The position numbers and the translations under genes are program-made. Shown in pieces: positions 11,208 through 18,943 of a stretch of DNA of 51,716 nucleotides. Source of the DNA: Defluviicoccus sp. (GTDB lineage: Bacteria; Pseudomonadota; Alphaproteobacteria; MPNO01); NCBI GenBank assembly GCA_028820505.1, contig JAPPIT010000011.1, forward strand, positions 13,488 through 65,203. Reading direction: 5' to 3'. Numbering within the stretch: the first letter of the stretch is position 1; each line of letters starts with the position of its first letter. The notes beneath the pieces are model-generated. The model did not search any database and had not been told where the DNA came from. It saw only the letters and a program-made list of their open reading frames with translations.

Positions 11208-13991
11208 ATGCCAAAGGACCAGGAAGCCGGGATCGCCTTCACCCTCAACGGGGAGCGGGTCGTTGCCCAGCCGGGCGAGACCCTCTGGCAGGTCGCGCAT
11301 CGGCTCGGCGTCGAGATCCCGCATCTCTGCTACTCGCCCGAGCCGGGCTACCGCGCCGACGGCAACTGCCGGGCCTGCATGGTCGAGATCGAGGGCGAGC
11401 GGGTGCTGGCCGCATCCTGCATCCGGACGCCCGGCGAGGGCATGGTCGTCGACACCGCCTCGGAACGCGCAACCTCGGCGCGGCGCATGGTGTTCGAGCT
11501 GCTGATCGCCGACCAGCCCGGGCGCGAAGTCGCGCATGATGCCGATTCCAAGCTTTGGCGCTGGGCCGAGAAGATCGGCATCGCGGACAGCCGCTTCGAT
11601 CCCATCGCCGCCCCCGCGGCCGATCCCAGCCACCCGGCGATGGCGGTCAATCTCGACGCCTGCATCAACTGCACGCTCTGCGTCCGGGCCTGCCGCGAGG
11701 TCCAGGTCAACGACGTGATCGGCATGGCCCATCGCGGCAGCCACGCGAAGATCGTCTTCGATTTCGACGATCCGATGGGCGACTCGACCTGCGTCGCCTG
11801 CGGCGAATGCGTCCAGGCGTGCCCCACCGGTGCGCTGATGCCGGCCGCCATAATGAGAGAGGACGGGCCGGGCGCGACGACTCCCGACCGGACGGTCGAC
11901 AGCCTGTGCCCCTATTGCGGCGTCGGCTGCCAGCTCACCTACCACATCAGGGACGACCGGCTGGTCAAGGTGGAGGGCCGGGACGGGCCGGCCAATCGCG
12001 GCAGGCTGTGCGTCAAGGGACGGTTCGGCTTCGACTATGTGCACCACCCGCAGCGTATCGTCACGCCGATGATCCGCCGCGACGGGATCGGCAAGGACGA
12101 CCTCGCGAGCCTGGATGCGGCCAACCCGCTCGCGCTGTTCCGCGAGGCGAGCTGGGAGGAGGCGCTGGACGCCGCCGCGGCCGGGCTCGCCCGTATTCGC
12201 GACGAGCACGGCGGCAATGCGCTCGCCGGGTTCGGCTCGGCCAAGGGCTCGAACGAGGAGGCCTATCTGTTCCAGAAGCTGGTGCGGGCAGGCTTCGGCA
12301 CCAACAACGTCGATCACTGCACCAGGCTTTGTCATGCCTCCTCGGTCGCGGCCCTGATGGAGACCATCAACTCGGGCGCCGTCACCGCGCCGTTCTTCGA
12401 ATGCGCCAACTCGGACGTAATCATCGTCATCGGCGCCAACCCCGCGGTGAATCATCCGGTCGCCGCGACCTTCTTCAAGAACGCGGCCAAGGCGGGCAAG
12501 ACCCTGATCGTCATGGACCCGCGCGGCCAGGCGCTCAGCCGGCACGCGACCCACATGCTGCAGTTCAAGTCCGGCACCGACGTGGCTCTTCTCAATGCGA
12601 TGATGAACACGATCGTCGCCGAGAGGCTTTACGACCCCGACTATATCGCCCGCCACACCGAGGGGTTCGAGGCGCTGAAGGCGCATATCGAACCCTTCAC
12701 GCCGGAGGAGATGGCGCCGATCTGCGGCATCGACGCGGCGACCATCCGCACCGTCGCGCGCAAATACGCCACCGCGCCCGCCTCGATCATCTTCTGGGGG
12801 ATGGGCATCTCGCAGCACATCCACGGCACCGACAACGCGCGCTGCCTGATCTCGCTCGCGCTGATGACCGGCCAGGTCGGGCGGCCGGGCACCGGGCTGC
12901 ACCCGCTGCGCGGCCAGAACAACGTGCAGGGCGCGTCGGATGTCGGGCTGATCCCGATGTTCTATCCCGACTACCGGTCGGTCTCCGGGGCCGAAATCCG
13001 CGAGGTTTTCGAGACCGCCTGGAAGACCTCGCTCGACCCCGAGCGCGGGCTGACCGTGGTCGAGATCATGAACGCGATCCACGAAGGCCAAATTCGCGGC
13101 ATGTACATCATGGGCGAGAACCCGGCGATGTCGGACCCCGATGTCGGCCACGCCCGCGAGGCGCTCTCCAAGCTCGACCATCTCGTCGTGCAGGAGCTCT
13201 TCCTGACCGAGACCGCCTATTTCGCCGACGTGCTGCTGCCCGCATCCGCCTTCCCCGAAAAGGACGGCTCCTACACCAACACCAACCGCCAGGTGCAGAT
13301 CGGCCGCGCCGCGCTGCCCCTGCCGGGCGAGGCGCGGCAGGATCTGTGGATCGTGCAGGAGATCGCGCGCCGCCTCGGCCTCGACTGGTCCTATGACGGC
13401 CCCGCCGACGTGTTCGCCGAGATGCAGGCGCTGATGCCCTCGCTCAACGGTATCTCGTGGGAGCGGCTCGAGCGGGAGGACTCCGTGACCTACCCCACGG
13501 CATCGCTCGACGTGCCGGGCGACGACGTGATCTTCGGCGACGGCTTCCCCACCGAAAGCGGGCGCGGCAAGTTCGTTCCCGCTTCGGTCTCGCCGCCCGA
13601 CGAGGTGCCCGACGCCGACTACCCGATGATCCTGACCACCGGCCGGGTGCTGGAGCACTGGCACACCGGCGCGATGACGCGGCGCGCCGGCGTGCTCGAC
13701 GCCATCGAGCCGGAGGCGATCGCCCATCTCGCCCCGGCCGATCTCGACCGCATGGGGCTCGCCCCCGGCGCCAGGATCCGGGTGGAGACGCGGCGCGGGG
13801 CGATCGAGCTGATCGGCCGGATGGACAGGGACGTGCCGAGCGGCGTGGTGTTCATCCCGTTCTGCTTCACCGAGGCGGCCGCCAACCTGCTGACCAACGA
13901 CGCGCTCGATCCGTTCGGCAAGATTCCCGAGTTCAAGTTCTGCGCCGCCCGGGTCGAGGCGGTGCCGACGAACGAGCCGGCGGTGGCCTGA
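11208..13991 (+). CDS. fdh1A: Formate dehydrogenase catalytic alpha subunit (Mo/W-bis-MGD)
   Basis: This 927-residue cytoplasmic subunit oxidises formate to CO2. It has an N-terminal [2Fe-2S] domain (C41, C54, C57, C71), two ferredoxin-like [4Fe-4S] motifs (CINCTLCVRAC at 152-162 and CVACGECVQAC at 195-205), the proximal cluster motif LCPYCGVGC at 233-241, and a molybdopterin oxidoreductase body with the metal-ligand Cys375-His376 in DHCTRLCHASS. Cysteine, not selenocysteine, is encoded. No FdsD-like delta subunit and no FdhD sulfurtransferase follow, so maturation must rely on genes elsewhere. Twelve bases after the stop comes a Rieske oxygenase, so co-transcription is likely. Confidence 0.94.
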   Translation: MPKDQEAGIAFTLNGERVVAQPGETLWQVAHRLGVEIPHLCYSPEPGYRADGNCRACMVEIEGERVLAASCIRTPGEGMVVDTASERATSARRMVFELLIADQPGREVAHDADSKLWRWAEKIGIADSRFDPIAAPAADPSHPAMAVNLDACINCTLCVRACREVQVNDVIGMAHRGSHAKIVFDFDDPMGDSTCVACGECVQACPTGALMPAAIMREDGPGATTPDRTVDSLCPYCGVGCQLTYHIRDDRLVKVEGRDGPANRGRLCVKGRFGFDYVHHPQRIVTPMIRRDGIGKDDLASLDAANPLALFREASWEEALDAAAAGLARIRDEHGGNALAGFGSAKGSNEEAYLFQKLVRAGFGTNNVDHCTRLCHASSVAALMETINSGAVTAPFFECANSDVIIVIGANPAVNHPVAATFFKNAAKAGKTLIVMDPRGQALSRHATHMLQFKSGTDVALLNAMMNTIVAERLYDPDYIARHTEGFEALKAHIEPFTPEEMAPICGIDAATIRTVARKYATAPASIIFWGMGISQHIHGTDNARCLISLALMTGQVGRPGTGLHPLRGQNNVQGASDVGLIPMFYPDYRSVSGAEIREVFETAWKTSLDPERGLTVVEIMNAIHEGQIRGMYIMGENPAMSDPDVGHAREALSKLDHLVVQELFLTETAYFADVLLPASAFPEKDGSYTNTNRQVQIGRAALPLPGEARQDLWIVQEIARRLGLDWSYDGPADVFAEMQALMPSLNGISWERLEREDSVTYPTASLDVPGDDVIFGDGFPTESGRGKFVPASVSPPDEVPDADYPMILTTGRVLEHWHTGAMTRRAGVLDAIEPEAIAHLAPADLDRMGLAPGARIRVETRRGAIELIGRMDRDVPSGVVFIPFCFTEAAANLLTNDALDPFGKIPEFKFCAARVEAVPTNEPAVA

Positions 13992-14002
13992 CGGAGGGCG
14001 CC

Positions 14003-15043
14003 ATGTACTTGCGCGATTGCTGGTATGTCGCGGCATGGGACCGCGAGGTGGGACGCGAGCCGCTGGCGCGCACCTTCCTGGGTCAGCCGGTGGTGCTCTA
14101 CCGCCGCGAGGACGGAACGCCGGTCGCGCTGGAGGACCGCTGCTGCCACCGCAACCTGCCGCTCTCGATGGGGAGCGTGCGGGGCGACAACCTCCAGTGC
14201 GGCTATCACGGGCTGACCTTCGATCCGACCGGCGCCTGCATCCTCGTCCCCGGCCAGTCGACGATCCCGCCGGGCGCCGAGGTTCGGAGCTTCCCGGTCC
14301 GCGAGCGGCACCGCTGGATCTGGATCTGGATGGGCGATCCCGCCCGCGCCGACGAGGCGACGATCCCGGATCTGTTCTGGAACGACGGACCCGACTGGAG
14401 GACGACCGGCGACTACCACCCGGTCGCGGCCGAATACCGGCTTCTGACCGACATCCAGCTCGATGCCACGCACGTGACCTACGTCCATCCCGACACGCTC
14501 GGCAGCGACGCCGTCCAGGCCACGCCGCCCAGGGTCGAGCGCAGGGACGGAAGGATCGACATCTCGCGCTGGCTGCTCGGCGTCGAGGCGCCGCCGATCT
14601 GGAAGGTCGCCGGCGGCTTCGCCGGGCCGGTGGACCGCTGGATTCTCGCCACCTTCGTGCCGCCCACCGGCTGCATCTTCGACATCGGCGCGGCCAAGGC
14701 CGGCACCGGCGCGCCGGAAGGCGACCGGAGCTGCGGCATCACCAACCGCACCTCGCACTTCTCGACGCCGGAGAGCGAGTCGTCCTGCCACTATTTCTGG
14801 CTGTTCGCGCGCAACTACCGGCTGGGCGACGACGATCTCGACGCCCGCCTCCACCCGGGCGTCCACCAGACCTTCCGGGAAGACGTCGACGCGGTCGAGG
14901 CGCAGCAGCGCGGGGTCGACGCGCACCCCGGGGCGGTCCAGATCGACGTCAACGCCGACAAGCCGACGATCCAGGCCCGCCGCCTGCTCGCCGGTCTGAT
15001 CGAGGGGGAAGCACGGCCTTACGCCGCGGCGCCGGCCGGATAG
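14003..15043 (+). CDS. Rieske [2Fe-2S] non-heme iron oxygenase (vanillate demethylase-like), copy 1
   Basis: This is the 346-residue oxygenase component of a Rieske-type aromatic O-demethylase or ring hydroxylase family. The Rieske cluster is CxH at C47/H49 and CxxH at C66/H69 (CCHRNLPLS...CGYHG). The catalytic iron site is suggested by H157 and H162 in LDATHVTYVH. No reductase gene is adjacent. The substrate is unknown: VanA and dicamba demethylase are the nearest families I can name. The ATG at 14003 is preceded by GGAGGG. The 3' end overlaps the convergent amidohydrolase by 25 bases. It is clearly paralogous to the Rieske gene at 17404, with the same cluster positions. Confidence 0.88.
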   Translation: MYLRDCWYVAAWDREVGREPLARTFLGQPVVLYRREDGTPVALEDRCCHRNLPLSMGSVRGDNLQCGYHGLTFDPTGACILVPGQSTIPPGAEVRSFPVRERHRWIWIWMGDPARADEATIPDLFWNDGPDWRTTGDYHPVAAEYRLLTDIQLDATHVTYVHPDTLGSDAVQATPPRVERRDGRIDISRWLLGVEAPPIWKVAGGFAGPVDRWILATFVPPTGCIFDIGAAKAGTGAPEGDRSCGITNRTSHFSTPESESSCHYFWLFARNYRLGDDDLDARLHPGVHQTFREDVDAVEAQQRGVDAHPGAVQIDVNADKPTIQARRLLAGLIEGEARPYAAAPAG

Positions 15044-16701
15044 ACCTCGTTGCCGGCGAGGAAGGTACGGACCGGGTGGATCTCGCGGATCTCGTCCTCC
15101 GGGCAGGTCAGCGGGTCCCGGTCGAGCACGATGACATCGGCGTCCATTCCCGGTGCGATCGCGCCGCGCCGGTCCTCGTCCCAGCTCAGCATGTGGCCCG
15201 TCCGGGCGATCAGGTTCAACACCTCCGCGCGGGTCAGGAAGCTTTCGCCCAGACGCGTATCGAGGTCGGCCGAATAGCGGGTGAGCGCCGACCACATCGC
15301 CCAGAACATCGACACCGGCACGTTGTCCGAGGACAGCGCGACCGGAATGCCGGCATCCAGCACGCGCCGGATCGGGGTTCCCTCCGCGCCGAGCTCCGCG
15401 AGGCCGAGGCGGGTCGTCGCGTGGTACATGAAATTGGGCGTGATCGTGACGATGAGCCCCAGCGCCTTCATCCGGCGCAACTGGTCGTCGGTCGCCCGCG
15501 TCAGGTGCATGACGACCCAGCGTTTGTCGGCGATGGGGACCCTGGCGTTCACCGCCTCGTAGGCCCTGAGCAGCGCCTCGATGTCGTAGGCGATGCAGGC
15601 GAGCCGGATGCCGAGCTCGGCGGCGAGGGTGGCGATCTCGACAAGCCGGTCGAAGGCGACGGACTGGTAGAAATGCCCGGCCCATTGCTCATAGGGGTAG
15701 CCCGTCGCGACGATGCGGGCGACGTTCGGATCGCCGAAATCGAGGCAGATTCCGTCGAGCGCGAGGTTTCCTTCGCGCGTCCCCGGCGCCGCGATCCGGT
15801 CCGCCCACCGGCGCAGCCAGTCGCCCACGCCGCGGTCGTCCATTCTGGCGCTCGGCACGCTGAGCGCGGTCGTGAGCCGCACCGTGAGATCGCCCGCCTC
15901 GTCCGCCCGGCGATAGCTCTCGATTATGGCGGGCGTCAGCCCGTGCCCCTCGTAGCCCGCCGTCGTGCCCGCCGCGTTGTAGAGCCGGGGAGCGGTCCGC
16001 GCGGCGGCGAGCCGGTCCTCGAAGGTGAAGCGCGGCAGGCAGCCGAACAGCGTGTATTCCAGGATCGGCGCGCGGTTGGTCTCGCGCATCACCCCGGTCG
16101 GCTCGCCCGATGCGTCGCGTTCGATATCGGTGCCGTGCGGCGCTTTCGTGTCCCGGTCGATGCGGGCGAGCGCAAGCGCGGCCGAGTTGGCGACCGAGGG
16201 GAAGGGCGGCACGCCCCACCAGCCCCAGATGCTCCGGATCAGCACCGGGTGGTCGGGCGCCGCCGCGTCGAGGTCGCGCCGGTCGGGAAAGCGGCCTTCC
16301 GCGAGCTGGCCGGGCTCGCTGACGTAGCGCGGCATGCCGTGCGCGGGCGCGAGCTCCATCGGCATCGTCACGATCCATTCGCCGGGAGGCGTCCGCGATA
16401 CCGCTTCGCGCACCGCCTCGACGATCTCCGCGACCGAGCCGAGCCCCCCGATCGGGATCCCGCCGCGCGCCTTCAACCCCTCGCGGTCCATGTGCGGGTG
16501 GGCGTCGAAGAGGCCGGGCATCGCGGCGCGGCCGCCCGCGTCGACGACGCGGGTCTCCCGCCCGCGCCCGCGCAGGATATCGGCGTCGGCGCCGACCGCG
16601 GCGATGCGGCCGTCACGGACCGCGAACGCCCCGGCCTCGGGCCGGGCGGGATCGAGGGTGAGAACGCGTCCGTTGTGGAGAATGAGATCGGGTTCGGCCA
16701 C
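15019..16701 (-). CDS. Amidohydrolase family protein (YtcJ/amidohydrolase_3 type)
   Basis: This 560-residue metal-dependent hydrolase has the typical N-terminal beta-sandwich start (PDLILHNGRVLTLDP), the metal-binding FDAHPHMDREG, and a C-terminal DADVIVLDRDPLTCPEDEI. A TIM-barrel core with further histidines (VMHLTRATDD) lies between. The YtcJ group acts on varied amide or cyclic C-N bonds, and no substrate can be assigned. A GTG start at 16701 is chosen because it lies two bases after the stop of the upstream lectin-like gene and begins the family sequence directly. It may act with the flanking Rieske oxygenases on one catabolic substrate (inference). Confidence 0.82.
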   Translation of the reverse strand: MAEPDLILHNGRVLTLDPARPEAGAFAVRDGRIAAVGADADILRGRGRETRVVDAGGRAAMPGLFDAHPHMDREGLKARGGIPIGGLGSVAEIVEAVREAVSRTPPGEWIVTMPMELAPAHGMPRYVSEPGQLAEGRFPDRRDLDAAAPDHPVLIRSIWGWWGVPPFPSVANSAALALARIDRDTKAPHGTDIERDASGEPTGVMRETNRAPILEYTLFGCLPRFTFEDRLAAARTAPRLYNAAGTTAGYEGHGLTPAIIESYRRADEAGDLTVRLTTALSVPSARMDDRGVGDWLRRWADRIAAPGTREGNLALDGICLDFGDPNVARIVATGYPYEQWAGHFYQSVAFDRLVEIATLAAELGIRLACIAYDIEALLRAYEAVNARVPIADKRWVVMHLTRATDDQLRRMKALGLIVTITPNFMYHATTRLGLAELGAEGTPIRRVLDAGIPVALSSDNVPVSMFWAMWSALTRYSADLDTRLGESFLTRAEVLNLIARTGHMLSWDEDRRGAIAPGMDADVIVLDRDPLTCPEDEIREIHPVRTFLAGNEVYPAGAAA

Positions 16702-16703
16702 CG

Positions 16704-17276
16704 TCAGGTCCTGCCGCCCTTGACGCGCCACTGCCGGTACCGGGGATCGGTGGAGGCGCAGGGCGCGAGCGAAAGGTCGCGGGACATGAACGGCCCGGCC
16801 GACCGGCTCGCCGCGCCGACCGTCAGGCAAAGCATCCGGTCGCCGCCGGGCCGGAACGCCAGCGCCCCGCCGTCGTAATCGAAATCCTGGCCGGGCGAGT
16901 CCTTCGAACAATCCACCAGCCCGAGCGATACCCCCGCCGTCGCCGGCCCGGTCAGCGCCGCGCACTTGCCCGCGAACGTCGCCGATACGATCCGCCGCGC
17001 TTCCGCGTCGTGGGCGAACTGCACGTCCCCGCCCCGGGGCTTGCAGGAATGGGCGTGCAGGCGCTCGCCGAACCCCCGCCCCACGGTGTCGATGCACCAT
17101 CCGAGCCTGTCCTGTTCGTCGAGATTGTCCGCGAGGTAGATCACGGGCGCCGGCGTCCGCAGCGAAGGCGGCGCCGCCTTCGCCCACAGCGGAACGCACA
17201 GCATCCCGAGAACCGCGATTCCGCCTGCCATCGCAGGCCACGCCCGTACGGACTCTACGTTCCTTGTCGCATGCAT
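16704..17276 (-). CDS. Secreted protein with ricin-like beta-trefoil features
   Basis: This 190-residue protein has an N-terminal signal-like segment (hydrophobic AGGIAVLGMLCVPLWAKAA at about 17-35). The mature part contains repeated pieces that resemble ricin B-type trefoil subdomains: GWCIDTVG, GKCAAL...GVSLGLVDCS and MLCLTVG...LAPC...RYRQWRV, the last a QxW-like ending. Six or more cysteines fit an exported disulfide protein. A carbohydrate-binding role is possible but not shown. It sits directly ahead of the amidohydrolase on the same strand and divergent from the second Rieske gene, with 127 bases between. Confidence 0.55.
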   Translation of the reverse strand: MHATRNVESVRAWPAMAGGIAVLGMLCVPLWAKAAPPSLRTPAPVIYLADNLDEQDRLGWCIDTVGRGFGERLHAHSCKPRGGDVQFAHDAEARRIVSATFAGKCAALTGPATAGVSLGLVDCSKDSPGQDFDYDGGALAFRPGGDRMLCLTVGAASRSAGPFMSRDLSLAPCASTDPRYRQWRVKGGRT

Positions 17277-17403
17277 CGTGTTCTCGGCTCCGTTTCCTGT
17301 CCGATCCCCGGTAACAGCCTGACCGGAACGGCGGGCGCGTCAACGGGGTTGTGCACACAGGGCGTCAACGGCCAGAATCGGCGAACCACAGGGGAGGCGA
17401 GAC

Positions 17404-18465
17404 ATGTTCCTGCTTAACGCCTGGTATGTCGCGGCGCTGGCGCGCGATCTCGGCGGGGAGCTGACGGCGCGGACGATCTGCAAGGAACCGGTCGTGCTGT
17501 TCCGCGCGTCGGACGGGACGCCCGCCGCGCTCGCCGACCGCTGCTGCCACCGCTATCTGCCGCTCTCGCTCGGCGTCCATCTCGGCGACCGTATCCGCTG
17601 CGGCTATCACGGGCTCGAATTCGACGCCGAAGGCGCCTGCGTCGCGGTCCCCGGCCAGTCGACGATCCCGCCGGGCGCGGCGGTCCGGTCCTATCCGGTC
17701 GTCGAGCGACACGGCTTCGTCTGGATCTGGATGGGCGACGCCGCCCTCGCCGATCCCGGCACGATCCCCGACTACCGCTGGAACGCCGACCCCGCCTGGG
17801 CGCCGCCCGGCGGCGCGGCGATCGGCGGCGCGGCGGAGGTCGGCTGCCACTACATGCTGTCGATCGACAATCTGCTCGATCTCACGCACGAGATTTACAT
17901 CCACGCCTCCACGCTGGCGGCCGATTCGATCACCGAGAACCCGATGAAGACCACCCGGACCGAGTCCTCGGTCTCCATCGAGCGCTGGATGATCGGCGCG
18001 GACCCCGGTGCGCTCTGGACCAAGGCGCTCTGGGGCGATGCGCCGCCGGAGCCGAAGCGCGCCGACCGCTGGCAGATCGTCCATTACTTCCCGCCGTCGC
18101 ATACGCTTCTGGATGTCGGCGTCGCGCCCGCCGGGACCGGCGCTCCGGAAGGGAGGCGGGAGGGCACCGCGGAGGCGCGGATCGCGATCACGCTCACCCC
18201 GATCGACGAGACGCGCTCGGTCTATTACTGGATGTTCCCCAACAATTTCACCCGCGACCGGGCGATGGCGGACTGGCTGCAGACCGCGATCTCCGGCGCC
18301 TATGTCGAGGATTTCACCGCGCTGGAGGCGCAGCAGAAATCGATGAACGGCCGCGCGGACGCATGGAAGATCGACGTGAACGCCGATGCCGGCCAGCTCG
18401 CCGCGCGCAAGCTGCACGACCGCCTGATCGCCGAGGAACGGGCGCGCACGAAAGCGGCGGCGTAG
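17404..18465 (+). CDS. Rieske [2Fe-2S] non-heme iron oxygenase (vanillate demethylase-like), copy 2
   Basis: This 353-residue paralogue of the gene at 14003 has Rieske ligands at identical positions (C47, H49, C66, H69) and the shared PGQSTIPPGA segment near residue 83. The catalytic histidines are H162 and H167 in LLDLTHEIYIH, the classic vanillate-demethylase form. The ATG at 17404 follows GGGGAGGCGAGAC. It starts a likely operon with the molybdenum hydroxylase small and large subunits, four bases downstream. Substrate unknown; the pairing with a hydroxylase suggests stepwise oxidation of an aromatic or N-heterocyclic compound (inference). No dedicated reductase is seen. Confidence 0.88.
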   Translation: MFLLNAWYVAALARDLGGELTARTICKEPVVLFRASDGTPAALADRCCHRYLPLSLGVHLGDRIRCGYHGLEFDAEGACVAVPGQSTIPPGAAVRSYPVVERHGFVWIWMGDAALADPGTIPDYRWNADPAWAPPGGAAIGGAAEVGCHYMLSIDNLLDLTHEIYIHASTLAADSITENPMKTTRTESSVSIERWMIGADPGALWTKALWGDAPPEPKRADRWQIVHYFPPSHTLLDVGVAPAGTGAPEGRREGTAEARIAITLTPIDETRSVYYWMFPNNFTRDRAMADWLQTAISGAYVEDFTALEAQQKSMNGRADAWKIDVNADAGQLAARKLHDRLIAEERARTKAAA

Positions 18466-18469
18466 GGGC

Positions 18470-18943
18470 GTGGGCAGGTTCGCCGTCACCGTCAACGGCG
18501 CGGTCCGCGAGGTCGAGGCCGACCCGGACACGCCGCTGATCTACGTGCTGCGCAACCGGCTCGGGCTGATGGGCGCCAAGCTCGGCTGCGGGCTGGAGCA
18601 GTGCGGCGCCTGCGCGGTGATCGCCGACGGCGAGAAGGTGCTGAGCTGCGTCCGCGCCGTGTCCGAGTTCGAGGGAAGCGAGATCGTCACGGTCGAGGGT
18701 CTGGCGGGAGGCGGGGAGCTGAACCCCGTGCAGCGCGCGTTTCTCGACGAGAACGCCGCGCAGTGCGGCTATTGCACGAGCGGGCTGATCGTCGCGCTGA
18801 CCGGCTATCTGGAGACGACGCCCCGTCCCGACCGGCAGGGCGCGATAGCCGCGCTCGACGGCCATCTCTGCCGCTGCGGCGCGCATCCGGACGTGCTGAG
18901 AGCGATCGACCGGCTCCTCGCGGAGCGTGCCGATGGCGTCTAA
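18470..18943 (+). CDS. Molybdenum hydroxylase small subunit, two [2Fe-2S] clusters
   Basis: This 157-residue electron-transfer subunit belongs to the xanthine oxidase family (IorA/CoxS-like). The plant-type cluster is bound by C40, C45, C48 and C60 (CGLEQCGACAVI...LSC), and the second cluster by C99, C102, C134 and C136 (QCGYCTSG...LCRCG). It starts with GTG at 18470, four bases after the Rieske stop, and overlaps the large-subunit gene by 11 bases. Length matches the family. No FAD subunit is present, as in isoquinoline 1-oxidoreductase-type enzymes, so electrons probably go to a cytochrome or another carrier. Confidence 0.9.
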   Translation: MGRFAVTVNGAVREVEADPDTPLIYVLRNRLGLMGAKLGCGLEQCGACAVIADGEKVLSCVRAVSEFEGSEIVTVEGLAGGGELNPVQRAFLDENAAQCGYCTSGLIVALTGYLETTPRPDRQGAIAALDGHLCRCGAHPDVLRAIDRLLAERADGV

